Part shown: in pieces, positions 1-8,594 of the stretch | Layout of the letters: every line of letters starts with the position of its first letter | Numbering within the stretch: the first letter of the stretch is position 1 | Source: Tenericutes bacterium HGW-Tenericutes-1 | GTDB taxonomy: Bacteria; Bacillota_I; Bacilli_A; Izemoplasmatales; Hujiaoplasmataceae | Reading direction: 5' to 3' | NCBI GenBank assembly: GCA_002839155.1 | Contig: PGXM01000004.1 | Span: 205,600 to 269,599, forward strand | DNA: 64,000 bases | Notes under the pieces: generated by a model | What the model was told of the DNA's origin: nothing | The model's input: the letters and a program-made list of their open reading frames with translations, nothing else | Database searches by the model: none | Translations under genes and position numbers: made by a program

Positions 1-5
1 TGCAC

Positions 6-81
6 GCGCTATTAGCTCAGTTGGTAGAGCAAATGACTCTTAATCATTGGGTCCCCGGTTCGAGTCCGTGATGGCGCACCA
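6..81 (+). tRNA. tRNA-Lys (anticodon CTT)
   Basis: A 76-nt cloverleaf can be folded by eye. The 7-bp acceptor stem pairs GCGCTAT with ATGGCGC, followed by discriminator A and an encoded CCA. The D-arm region reads TAGCTCAGTTGGTAGAGC. The anticodon loop CTCTTAA gives anticodon CTT, reading the lysine codon AAG. The T-loop is TTCGAGT. The T-stem carries one C-U mismatch, which is tolerable. A terminator hairpin follows, so this is probably the last gene of a transcript entering from the left edge. Confidence 0.93.
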
Positions 82-91
82 GCTTACAACC

Positions 92-129
92 AAACACAAT
101 CCTTTTGCGATTGTGTTTTTTATTTTTTT
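92..129 (+). terminator. Rho-independent terminator after tRNA-Lys
   Basis: A 10-bp stem (AAACACAATC with GATTGTGTTT), a 7-nt loop and a long T-rich tract lie just after the tRNA 3' end. Confidence 0.85.
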
Positions 130-250
130 AATCAAAATATGTAGTTTTTGTGAAGTCTATCGATATCAAGCCAAAGCTATTGACAGTCAAGTCAATAAAA
201 AACTATAATGAAACTATAGACTATATTATTCTATTGATGGTGGTGATATC

Positions 251-2485
251 ATGCTAAGCGTTAAAGATTTATTCAAGAGTTATACGGTCGGTGACTTCAC
301 TCAAAAAGCACTGAATGGTGTATCAATTGATTTCCGAAAAACGGAGTTTGTAATGATACTTGGACCATCGGGCTGTGGGAAAACAACGTTGTTAAACATC
401 GTAGGCGGTTTAGATCACTATGATTCTGGTGATTTAACTATTTTTGGAAAGTCAACGAAAGATTTTAAAGAGAACGATTGGGATATGTATCGTAATAATT
501 CAATTGGTTTCATATTTCAAACCCATAATCTCATTCCTCACTTAAGTGTTTTGCAAAACGTTGAAATGGGGATGACTTTGTCTGGCGTTTCAGCGACAAA
601 GCGCCATATTCAAGCTAAAATGGTTCTCGAAAAAGTGGGACTAAAAGACCATATTTATAAACGACCTAATCAATTATCAGGAGGTCAATCACAACGAGTC
701 GCCATTGCAAGAGCGCTGGCGAATAATCCAGATATTGTTTTAGCAGATGAACCAACAGGGTCATTAGATTCAACGACAAGCATTCAAATCATGGAGTTAA
801 TGAAAGAAATTGCGAAGGATAAATTAGTCATTATGGTAACCCATAATCACGAAGTTGCTGATGCATATGCAACTCGAATTATTCGGTTAAAAGATGGCGA
901 AGTTATTGATGATACGAATCCTGTTATCGATGAAAAAGAAACCAAAGTCGAATTTTCACTTAAAAAAACAGCAATGACATTTAAAACCGCAATTATCTCA
1001 TCAATCAATAATATTAAAACGAAATTAGGAAGAACATTGCTTACTGCATTTGCTGGATCAATAGGGATTATTGGAATTGGGTTAATCTTATCTTTATCCA
1101 ACGGATTAGATCAAGAAATATCGTCTTTTGAGCAACAAACCATTGCAGGCTATCCTATTAGTGTTACGAGTTCAAGAATTGATTACGAAAAATTAAGAAC
1201 GTTAGGTACCACGAATTTAGAAAAATATCCGGAACAGGAATTCGCAACCGTTTATAAACCCGTGACGACTGCTTCAGCGTTTATTCCCAATGTCATTACC
1301 GAACAGTATGTTAACTGGGTCGAAGAATATGTCGCTGGCGAAGGTAAAAATTTAGTTGCTGGGGTCAAATATGTCCGTTTTATGAATCTTTCTTTGTTTA
1401 GAACCAATGAAGATGAAACCTATTCGAGAATTTATACCGAAGTCTCCACGCAGACGACGAATCCGACGCAAACATTAAATACGAGTCCTACTGGTCCTTT
1501 CTTTAATCGACTGCCTGAAGGTCAATTGATGAATAATAGTTATGATTTGCTTTATGGTAGTTTTCCTTCTTTGGAGAAAGTTGACGATAGTTACGAAATC
1601 TTACTAGTCGTCGATGATTATAACCGAATCTACGTTAACACCTTAGAAAAATTGGGATATACCAATGTAGGACTAGAAGAAGGGCAAAACAACCAATTTG
1701 AATTTGATGATTTAGTTGGAAAAACTTTTAGATTATATCCGGGGACTTGGTCCAATTCTACCTCAGATATTAATGATTCTATCAATTTAAAAATATCCGG
1801 AATTGTGCGTCTAAAAAAAGGTACGAGTGTTGGGTTATTTTATAATGGGCTAGGAATTCCATCAAATGTATTTGATTATCTATATGATTCTTTTCCGACC
1901 CAAGTTGGTGCTATTGAAAGTATCTATATTTATGCCAATAATTTTAGCGATAAAGATACAGTTAAAGAATACCTTGATTCTTATAATGATTTTTATGGAT
2001 ATGACGAGGAATCCACTGAGCGAATTGAATACGTCGACTTAGCAGGAACATTCACCTCCATTGTTCGAGGGGTTTTAGATACCATTTCCATTGTCTTAAT
2101 TGGATTTGCGGCCATTTCGCTGTTAGTTTCATCCATCATGATAGCGATTATTACCTATATTTCTGTACTTGAAAGAATTAAAGAGATTGGTGTTTTAAGA
2201 GCACTTGGTGCGAGAAAAAAAGATATCTCAAGAGTATTTAATACCGAAAATTTACTCATTGGATTTGTTTCTGGTTTTGTTGGAATAACCATTTCTTATC
2301 TTTTAATTATTCCAATTAACATGATTATTGAAAAATACGCCGATATGCCAAATGTCGCTTCATTATTACCATTACACGCAATCATTTTAGCGATTATTAG
2401 TGTTTTATTAGCTTTTATTGCAGGGTACATACCCGCTCAACTCGCAGCTAAAAAAGATCCCGTTGAAGCATTAAGAACTGAATAA
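251..2485 (+). CDS. ABC transporter, fused ATPase and FtsX/MacB-like permease
   Basis: A single 744-residue chain with an N-terminal ABC ATPase and a C-terminal FtsX-type permease. Walker A is GPSGCGKT (residues 38-45); the signature LSGGQ and Walker B with LADEPTGSLD follow, and the H-loop is in MVTHNH. A first membrane helix lies near residues 265-290. Then comes a large, probably extracytoplasmic domain (about 290-610) and three C-terminal helices, the arrangement of MacB/LolCDE-type exporters. Such mechanotransmission-type transporters export peptides or lipoproteins, or drive cell-surface processes; the substrate here cannot be told. The ATG is preceded by GGTGGTGA. The gene stands alone, bounded by terminators, with no two-component system beside it. 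Confidence 0.88.
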   Translation: MLSVKDLFKSYTVGDFTQKALNGVSIDFRKTEFVMILGPSGCGKTTLLNIVGGLDHYDSGDLTIFGKSTKDFKENDWDMYRNNSIGFIFQTHNLIPHLSVLQNVEMGMTLSGVSATKRHIQAKMVLEKVGLKDHIYKRPNQLSGGQSQRVAIARALANNPDIVLADEPTGSLDSTTSIQIMELMKEIAKDKLVIMVTHNHEVADAYATRIIRLKDGEVIDDTNPVIDEKETKVEFSLKKTAMTFKTAIISSINNIKTKLGRTLLTAFAGSIGIIGIGLILSLSNGLDQEISSFEQQTIAGYPISVTSSRIDYEKLRTLGTTNLEKYPEQEFATVYKPVTTASAFIPNVITEQYVNWVEEYVAGEGKNLVAGVKYVRFMNLSLFRTNEDETYSRIYTEVSTQTTNPTQTLNTSPTGPFFNRLPEGQLMNNSYDLLYGSFPSLEKVDDSYEILLVVDDYNRIYVNTLEKLGYTNVGLEEGQNNQFEFDDLVGKTFRLYPGTWSNSTSDINDSINLKISGIVRLKKGTSVGLFYNGLGIPSNVFDYLYDSFPTQVGAIESIYIYANNFSDKDTVKEYLDSYNDFYGYDEESTERIEYVDLAGTFTSIVRGVLDTISIVLIGFAAISLLVSSIMIAIITYISVLERIKEIGVLRALGARKKDISRVFNTENLLIGFVSGFVGITISYLLIIPINMIIEKYADMPNVASLLPLHAIILAIISVLLAFIAGYIPAQLAAKKDPVEALRTE

Positions 2486-2496
2486 ATTTATATAAT

Positions 2497-2540
2497 AAAA
2501 TATATGCAATTCCATAATCACTGGAATTGCATTTTATTAT
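2497..2540 (+). terminator. Terminator after the ABC transporter gene
   Basis: A 10-bp stem ATGCAATTCC/GGAATTGCAT with a 9-nt loop is followed by TTTATTAT. Confidence 0.8.
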
Positions 2541-2631
2541 GGATAAAGTTTCGAAGAATAAACGGTTGTTTACCGTTCAATTTATCTTGTTTTAACCTTC
2601 ATGGCAAATTATATACAAAGTATAAACATTG

Positions 2632-2640
2632 TGATATAAT
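2632..2640 (+). promoter_or_regulatory. Extended -10 promoter for the SPT operon
   Basis: TG-A-TATAAT is an extended -10 element 31 nt upstream of the start codon. The -35 region (TATACA near 2612) is weak, as is usual with a TGn extension. No other promoter is visible before the next two genes, so this one probably drives all three. Confidence 0.55.
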
Positions 2641-2671
2641 ATCAACATTGTATTAGAAAAGAGGAATTAAA

Positions 2672-3478
2672 ATGGAAGACATTCGTTCGATTATATGGGA
2701 GATTTTAGAGTCCCCATCCGAAGATAGAAAGACCACACCGCCTAAAATAGAAATGGTTGAAGAATTTGGCGATGTTGATTATGATGACATCTTTACTGAT
2801 TTATTTGTTACTGTCAAAAATTTGCATGATTTTTATAATTTAGAAGTTGATTTTAAAGCAACTCAACTCCTTGAATCATTTTTACTCGAAACATTGGTCT
2901 TATTAAAACAAAATCCAGAAGTAACGCTCGTAACTTCCAGCCCTTCACATGTTAAAGCAACGGCTTTTACACCTGAAGGAGAAAGCGCTGCTTTCATGTT
3001 TGATGATGCGGTTTCAATTAATTCAATGTTAGAAATTTACAACGATGCGCTTGCACAAAATAACTTGCCACAAATAGAAGCAGGTATCGGAATTTCTTCT
3101 TATCAATCGTTAAGAGATGAACATGGATGCTGCTGTGGCAATGATTCAGAATGTGAATGTGGGGAAGACTCCGATTGCGATTGTGAAGGTCACGAATGTG
3201 ACTGTGAAGATCATGAATGTGATTGCGATGATCATGAATGCAGTTGTGGACATGAAGAGGATGATGATTTCATCGAAGATATCGATAACTTAGCTGAAAA
3301 ACTTGCTTTAATTGCTAATACCGATGACTTTGATCCCATTGTTATGAATGAAGGATTTTATGGTTTAATTTCTGACTTAGAAGAAGAAAAAACATTTATT
3401 GATTCGAATTTTCAAAAAGTAATCATTGAAGCAGATGACTTAACGATTTTCCATGGGAATATCGTTTTAGAAGAATAG
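2672..3478 (+). CDS. Unknown protein with Cys/His/Asp-rich repeat, cyclase-like flanks
   Basis: A 268-residue acidic protein that I do not recognise as a named family. Residues about 151-193 are packed with Cys, His, Asp and Glu, including three tandem heptads of the type DHECDCD, and are probably metal-binding. The flanks faintly resemble the second half of class III nucleotidyl cyclases: an EAGIGIS stretch before the insertion, and DNLAEKLALI then a VMNEGFYGLI stretch after it, like the dimer-interface segments of cyclases. The usual metal-binding Asp motifs are not evident, so catalysis is doubtful. There is no signal peptide or membrane helix, so it should be cytosolic. It is first in an operon with an SPT-like enzyme (25-nt gap) and a reductase. 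A role as metal sensor, chaperone or regulator is only a guess. Confidence 0.6.
   Translation: MEDIRSIIWEILESPSEDRKTTPPKIEMVEEFGDVDYDDIFTDLFVTVKNLHDFYNLEVDFKATQLLESFLLETLVLLKQNPEVTLVTSSPSHVKATAFTPEGESAAFMFDDAVSINSMLEIYNDALAQNNLPQIEAGIGISSYQSLRDEHGCCCGNDSECECGEDSDCDCEGHECDCEDHECDCDDHECSCGHEEDDDFIEDIDNLAEKLALIANTDDFDPIVMNEGFYGLISDLEEEKTFIDSNFQKVIIEADDLTIFHGNIVLEE
3188..3250 (+). repeat. Three tandem 21-bp repeats encoding HECDC heptads
   Basis: Three consecutive 21-nt units start at 3188, 3209 and 3230. They encode GHECDCE, DHECDCD and DHECSCG. The second and third start with the same GATCATGAATG, showing recent in-frame duplication. Confidence 0.85.
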
Positions 3479-3503
3479 ATAAATAACTTGGGGGAAATTA
3501 AAA

Positions 3504-4727
3504 GTGGACTTATTTAAAAAGGTAGAAGAGTTTACCATCGTAGAAGATTATAAAAAAATCGGCGTTTATCCTTATTTTCATGCATTAGAAACAAAACAAG
3601 ATATTGAAGTAACCATGGAAGGCAAACGCCGTATCATGATTGGTTCTAATAATTATTTAGGACTAACGGGTGATAAAAGAGTTATTGAAGCCGGAATGAA
3701 GGCCATCGAAAAATTTGGTTCTGGTGTATCGGGATCACGCTTCTTAAACGGTACTTTAACCACGCATGTTGAATTAGAAACTGAATTAGCAAGATTTTTA
3801 AATAAAGAAGCTTGTGTAACCTTCTCTACAGGGTTCCAAAGTAACTTAGGTATTATTTCCGCTATTTGCGGCAGAAATGATTTGATTTTCTGTGATCGTG
3901 AAAATCATGCTTCTATTTATGATGGCGCAAAATTATCTTATGCAACCATGGTCAGATTCCAACATAATGATATGGTTGATTTGGAAAGAGTCTTAGCTTC
4001 TGCTGATGATTCAAAAGGGAAACTCATCATTACTGATGGTGTCTTTTCGATGAGTGGCGATATCTGTAATCTTCCTGAAATCGTTCGTCTAGCCAAAAAA
4101 TATGGCGCACGCGTAATGGTTGATGATGCTCATGGATTAGGTGTACTAGGTAAAAGAGGTAGAGGAACTGCCGAATACTTTGGATTAGAATCTGAAGTGG
4201 ATATCATTATGGGAACCTTCTCTAAATCATTAGCTAGTTTAGGTGGATACATGGTTGCGAATCGTGACGTCGTGGAATATGTTAAACATAAAAGTCGTCC
4301 ATTTATCTTTTGTGCTGCGATTACGCCAGCGAATGTTGCTTGTGCTTTAGAATCATTAAAGATTTTGGAAAGTGAACCAGAACGTCCGAAAGCGTTATTA
4401 GACATCGCTCAATACGTTCGCACCAACTTAAAAGCAAAAGGAATTAAAATTCTTGAGAACTCCATCGCACCTATCATTCCAATTTATACTTACACAGCAC
4501 TTAGAACATTGGTTGCTTGTAAAGTATTATACGAACGTGGCGTGTATGTGAATCCGGTATTGCCTCCAGCGACACCAGAAGGCGAATGCTTAATTCGTAC
4601 TAGTTATACCGCTACGCATACTAAAGCATTAATGGATGAAGCGATTAACATTATCGTCGATGTATTGTCAAATCTTCCAGATTCTGAAGAAGAATTATTG
4701 ACATACATGAAAAATCATCATGAATAG
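3504..4727 (+). CDS. Serine palmitoyltransferase-like enzyme (alpha-oxoamine synthase family)
   Basis: A 407-residue PLP enzyme of the alpha-oxoamine synthase family (KBL, BioF, HemA, SPT), which condenses an amino acid with an acyl thioester. Visible residues are His135 (DRENHAS, stacks on PLP), Asp207 and His210 (VDDAHGLG) and the Schiff-base lysine Lys241 in GTFSKSLASLGG. That lysine motif is typical of serine palmitoyltransferases; KBL and BioF carry GKALG-type sequences instead. GSNNYLGLT, GSRFLNGT and the SEPER segment also recall the Bacteroides-type SPT. No biotin or threonine-degradation genes are near. Its stop overlaps the start of an SDR reductase by 8 nt, the partner expected for reducing 3-ketosphinganine. 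Start GTG with GGGGGAAA upstream. The family is certain; substrate serine plus fatty acyl-CoA or acyl-ACP is inferred. Confidence 0.8.
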   Translation: MDLFKKVEEFTIVEDYKKIGVYPYFHALETKQDIEVTMEGKRRIMIGSNNYLGLTGDKRVIEAGMKAIEKFGSGVSGSRFLNGTLTTHVELETELARFLNKEACVTFSTGFQSNLGIISAICGRNDLIFCDRENHASIYDGAKLSYATMVRFQHNDMVDLERVLASADDSKGKLIITDGVFSMSGDICNLPEIVRLAKKYGARVMVDDAHGLGVLGKRGRGTAEYFGLESEVDIIMGTFSKSLASLGGYMVANRDVVEYVKHKSRPFIFCAAITPANVACALESLKILESEPERPKALLDIAQYVRTNLKAKGIKILENSIAPIIPIYTYTALRTLVACKVLYERGVYVNPVLPPATPEGECLIRTSYTATHTKALMDEAINIIVDVLSNLPDSEEELLTYMKNHHE

Positions 4728-5520
4728 AACCGTTATTGTTTCAGGAGCATCTTCAGGCATTGGTTTTGCAATTGCATCAACCTTACATGAAAAAGGCTAT
4801 GATGTTATTGGCGTGTCAAGAACGTATCCGAAACAATCCTATGCTTTTAAATATCAATTAGCTGATATAACCAAAGAAACAGATATCAATAACTTAGTAT
4901 TAAGCTTAACTGAAAATTATAGTCATATTTATGCCTTGATTAACTGTGCAGGGATGGGAATCTCAGGCGCAGTGGAATATACGAAACTTGAAGAAATCAA
5001 AAAAATGTATGACGTCAATGTTTTTGGAACATTTTTAATGTCAAAAGCATTCATACCCCTTTTAAGAGGTTTTAAACAAGCTAAAATCATCAATATTTCC
5101 TCTGTAGCGGGAGATTTATCGATTCCCTTTCAGACGTTCTATTCTATGACAAAAGCGTCTATAAACGCATTTTCAAGCGCCTTAGCCCTTGAATTGAAAC
5201 CATTTGATATTTCTGTATGTTCAGTTTTACCAGGTGATACTCAAACGAATTTTACTCAAAACCGAGAAAAATCCGAAGTTATATCAGATGAGTTCTATCT
5301 TGATAGAATAAAACATTCCATAGAACGGATGGAAAAAGATGAACAAAACGGAAAAGATCCGTCATCCGTGGCTAAAGTAGTCCTTAAGTTGCTTAAAAGA
5401 AAAAGAATGCCTTCGAAAGTAACGGTAGGATTCCAATATAAACTCTTTGTTCTATTGAACCGATTATTGCCTACTCGTTTGGTTCAGTGGATTTTGTTTC
5501 AAATGTATGCCAAAAAATAA
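4720..5520 (+). CDS. Short-chain dehydrogenase/reductase, candidate 3-ketosphinganine reductase
   Basis: A 266-residue classical SDR. The cofactor motif is SGASSGIG (residues 8-15), the structural NCAG is at 75-78, and the catalytic Ser128, Tyr141 and Lys145 (YSMTK) are all present. Arg34 after the second strand suggests NADPH. The C-terminal 25 residues are hydrophobic and basic (LLNRLLPTRLVQW), which could hold the enzyme at the membrane, as in lipid-acting SDRs. It is translationally coupled to the upstream SPT-like gene by an 8-nt overlap and ends the operon at a terminator. SDRs act on many substrates; reduction of a 3-keto sphingoid base is inferred from coupling alone. A general 3-oxoacyl reductase is the main alternative. 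Confidence 0.75.
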   Translation: MNRTVIVSGASSGIGFAIASTLHEKGYDVIGVSRTYPKQSYAFKYQLADITKETDINNLVLSLTENYSHIYALINCAGMGISGAVEYTKLEEIKKMYDVNVFGTFLMSKAFIPLLRGFKQAKIINISSVAGDLSIPFQTFYSMTKASINAFSSALALELKPFDISVCSVLPGDTQTNFTQNREKSEVISDEFYLDRIKHSIERMEKDEQNGKDPSSVAKVVLKLLKRKRMPSKVTVGFQYKLFVLLNRLLPTRLVQWILFQMYAKK

Positions 5521-5551
5521 GGCCTAATTCTTTATGAATTAAGCCTTTTTT
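5519..5551. terminator. Bidirectional terminator between SDR gene and M6 protease gene
   Basis: A 12-bp stem with one mismatch (AAGGCCTAATTC with GAATTAAGCCTT) is flanked by A- and T-runs, so it can stop transcription from both converging genes. Confidence 0.8.
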
Positions 5552-6948
5552 CTATTCAAAATCGATTGTGATAGTCACTTTTGAAGTATCCTTAGAATTG
5601 ACTTCAATCGTGAAATTCATATCGAGGTTTGTTTGGTACCAATCATAAAAATAATGGACATTTTCCTTGAAGGCTACTCCGATTTGAAATAAGTCGGTAT
5701 TTTCTGCTGACGAATTTAAATCAATATGATTGTTTTGATCAGCTTCGATAATATCAATCATTTTATGTTCTGAGTCTGTATTATTATAAGTAAAGATTGA
5801 AAAAGGGTATTCCGAATCCGGATCTGGGTTGCCAATCCTTGCGAAATGGTATTGTTCCATTCGTTGATAATAAGGAGCGTTTCTCCACTGCCGACAAAAG
5901 GTGTTAAATCGACTTCCATGGTCTTTGTGACGACGTATGGAGTTATCCATCCAAGAAGTAATTTTGATAATGGATTATGATCACCTACGGTATTATCCAT
6001 CATATCTGCACCGCCCAAGCCGCCTTGATTGTAACTATCGCTGGTTTCATAATCATAATAATCATCTAAACCCATCATATGACCCGTTTCATGAATAAGG
6101 GTTCTTGCGTTAATACCGCTATCGCCTTCTAAAAGAAAATCTGAACCACTCCAACAAAAGTAGTTGGGATATACTGTATCAAATTCATCATCGTAATAGG
6201 CATAATAATCTTGATAGGCCCACCATAAATCGCTTCCATAACTGTAACTAACAGGAGCGGTGTAAACGATATAAATGCCATCAATATAACCATCTTGATT
6301 CGCATCGTAATCTGAATAATCAATTTGTTCGTCATAATAACTTAACACTTCAAAAATAATATCTGAATCGGGATAAGTAACTTCTCCTTCACCATATAAA
6401 TAATCATTAGTGACATCGTCCCAAGCCCATAATTTTTCATATTCATCTTCATAATAAGTAGATGGATTAGAAGCACGGTAAAATCCAAATATGTCGGCTG
6501 TTAAATTGAGTTGATTATAAGAACTTTTATCGTAATAACTGTTCAATGATTCATACGAGGTTAAATAACTCGAACCATTAAAAGCAGTGTTTATATCATT
6601 GATACTAACGCCACTACTATACGAAGGATAATCTGAAAAGTCAACTGCGAAAACCAAGACCTTCACATCCCCTTTTGAAGGAATTCCAACCGTCTCTAAT
6701 TCGTCTTGTAACAATGAATAATCCGTTGGTATAAAAGGTTCATTTTGAATCGTCGTTGTGGAAATTGTTGTTGATTCTATGGTAGTAGTTTGCGTGGTTA
6801 ACGAAGTTGTAGTCGTAGTTGTTGCTGATTGAGTAGTTGTTACACTAATGGTATTTGTCGTCGGTGTAATCGTGGTATTTTTCAAATCACATCCAACTAA
6901 AAAAAACAATAAAATTAAAGTTGAAAAAAAACGCATTAATTTACTCAT
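5552..6948 (-). pseudogene. M6-family metalloprotease lipoprotein, frameshifted with internal deletion
   Basis: The start (ATG at 6948, preceded by GGAGGGA) opens a lipoprotein with lipobox LVGC near residue 20, a Thr-rich linker (about 25-70) and an M6 (immune inhibitor A-like) catalytic domain. The zinc motif HETGHMMGLDDYYD begins near residue 285. This frame runs on to a stop at 5758. The family's C-terminal part, including YPFSIFTYNNTDSEHKMIDI, is in another frame reaching 5552. The frames switch around 5838-5850. There the segment that normally joins the active-site region to this C-terminal block (about 40 residues, from memory of the family) is also missing. The change is therefore a non-triplet deletion, not a single indel. 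An export signal and the full zinc site remain, so a shortened secreted product could still be made. A sequencing or assembly error is the alternative. Confidence 0.75.
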
Positions 6949-7084
6949 ATCTTCCCTCCAAATGTAGTGATATTATAACATATTCTCACTCAATTTGAAA
7001 AAGATTTCTAAACTAAAAATAGTTCTATAATCATTTGTTTTTCTATTGTATAATATTTATGAACAAAAAAGGCGGTGATTTTTC

Positions 7085-8413
7085 ATGATTATAGAAAATG
7101 CACGATGTGAATCGATGGATTTGACGGGTTATGGGATCATTAAACACAATGGAAAAGACTTTCATATTGCCAATTTATTACCGGGTGAACTTGCGAAAGT
7201 TGATGTTTTTGACCATGGTTATGGGAAAGTTATCAAGATTCTAGAATCATCTAAAGATCGAGTAAAAGCACCTTGTCCTATTTATAGTGAATGCGGTGGA
7301 TGTCATCTTCAACACCTAGAATATTCATCTCAAATTAGTTTAAAAACCAATTACGTCAAATCATCATTTGAAAGTCAAGGTTTATCAACAAGTACGTTAT
7401 TACCTTGTATCGGCATGAAAGACCCTTACCATTATCGTAATAAAGTCCAAATGGTTTTTTCTGAAAAAGGAAAACGAATATTATCTGGATTTTATGAAGA
7501 AAATACCCATCGAGTCATCAACGTTGATAACTGTCACATTCAAGACGAAGTCGCCAATAAAATTATCAGTACTTGTAAAGAATTATTTTTAAAACATAAG
7601 ATTAAACCTTACATGGAAGATCGAGGAACGGGTTTAGTTAGACATGTTTTAGTGAAACGTAGTAAAGCGACTGAAGAAGTGTTGGTTGTCATTGTAACTA
7701 TCGAAGAAATGTTTCCGGGACGTAATAATTTTGTAACAGATTTGCGAAAACTTCATCCAGAAATTACAACCATCGTTCAAAATATTAACGGTCGTAAAAC
7801 TTCCGTTGTATTAGGGGACTTTGAGCGTATTATTTTTGGAAAAGGAGTTATTACGGATGTTTTAATGAATAAGAAATTTGTTATTTCTTCTAAATCATTT
7901 TATCAAGTCAACGCTCGACAAACTGAGATTTTATATAAAAAAGCCATTGAATTAGCAAAACCTACTGAAACCGATGTGGTTTTAGACGCTTACTCTGGTA
8001 TTGGAACCATTGGAATATTGATGTCTGAATATGTCAAAAAAGTAATTTCTGTCGAGATTAACCCGATTTCTGTCAAAAATGCGATACAAAATGCTCGAAT
8101 CAATAATATTAAGAATGTTCGTTTTTATCATGAAGACGCAGCTCAGTTTATCAAAAATTTAGTTTCAGATAATATAGCTATTGATATTGTTTTAGTAGAC
8201 CCACCAAGAGCGGGATTAGAACCTTCATTTATTGATGCAATGCTTGAATTGAGACCCAAAAAGATGGTATATATTTCCTGTGATCCGACCACGCTTGCCC
8301 GAGATATTAAATTATTGACAGCAGTCCAATATGAGATTAAAAGAATTCAACCTGTCGATATGTTTGCGCAAACTTTTCACGTGGAGTCTATCACGTTGCT
8401 TTCTCTAAGATAG
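7085..8413 (+). CDS. rlmCD: 23S rRNA (uracil-C5)-methyltransferase, RlmCD/TrmA family
   Basis: A 442-residue SAM-dependent RNA methyltransferase of the RumA/TrmA family; the Gram-positive member RlmCD makes m5U747 and m5U1939 in 23S rRNA. An N-terminal TRAM-like segment precedes a 4Fe-4S cluster motif with Cys64, Cys70 and Cys73 (CPIYSECGGC). The SAM fold carries DAYSGIGTIG, then VDPPRAGL, and the catalytic cysteine lies in YISCDPTTLARD near the C-terminus. Length is normal. The ATG has AAGGCGGTGA upstream. It is a housekeeping gene at the left border of an accessory stretch. Assignment to RlmCD rather than RlmD or TrmFO-unrelated m5U enzymes rests on lineage. Confidence 0.88.
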   Translation: MIIENARCESMDLTGYGIIKHNGKDFHIANLLPGELAKVDVFDHGYGKVIKILESSKDRVKAPCPIYSECGGCHLQHLEYSSQISLKTNYVKSSFESQGLSTSTLLPCIGMKDPYHYRNKVQMVFSEKGKRILSGFYEENTHRVINVDNCHIQDEVANKIISTCKELFLKHKIKPYMEDRGTGLVRHVLVKRSKATEEVLVVIVTIEEMFPGRNNFVTDLRKLHPEITTIVQNINGRKTSVVLGDFERIIFGKGVITDVLMNKKFVISSKSFYQVNARQTEILYKKAIELAKPTETDVVLDAYSGIGTIGILMSEYVKKVISVEINPISVKNAIQNARINNIKNVRFYHEDAAQFIKNLVSDNIAIDIVLVDPPRAGLEPSFIDAMLELRPKKMVYISCDPTTLARDIKLLTAVQYEIKRIQPVDMFAQTFHVESITLLSLR

Positions 8414-8439
8414 CTTTCATGCAATGTTTGAGGATACTA

Positions 8440-8530
8440 TCTATAGATAAAATAGTTGTTTTTGTTACACATTCTCTGGAAGAAGCATTAGCTTGTGATT
8501 CTTGTTTTAGCTTGACAAAAGCAAGAATAA
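8440..8530 (+). pseudogene. Remnant of an ABC transporter ATPase gene
   Basis: A reading frame here contains KIVVFVTHSLEEALACD followed by SLTKARI. That is the H-loop end of an importer-type ABC ATPase (compare VTHSLEEAL in nitrate/taurine-type ATPases). No Walker A, signature or Walker B lies upstream, because rlmCD ends at 8413. Only about 28 codons of similarity remain, so this looks like the scar of a deleted transporter operon. A chance match is possible but unlikely for so specific a string. Confidence 0.45.
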
Positions 8531-8594
8531 TGAATGTATTTATGTTTTTTGAACTATCATTTATTATTTGGCAATTCTTTTTTTGGAGGGACTT

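Noticed and set aside
3504..4727. Glycine C-acetyltransferase (KBL) or BioF annotation
   Set aside because: The lysine motif is FSKS-LASLGG, not GKALGG, and no threonine dehydrogenase or biotin genes are near.
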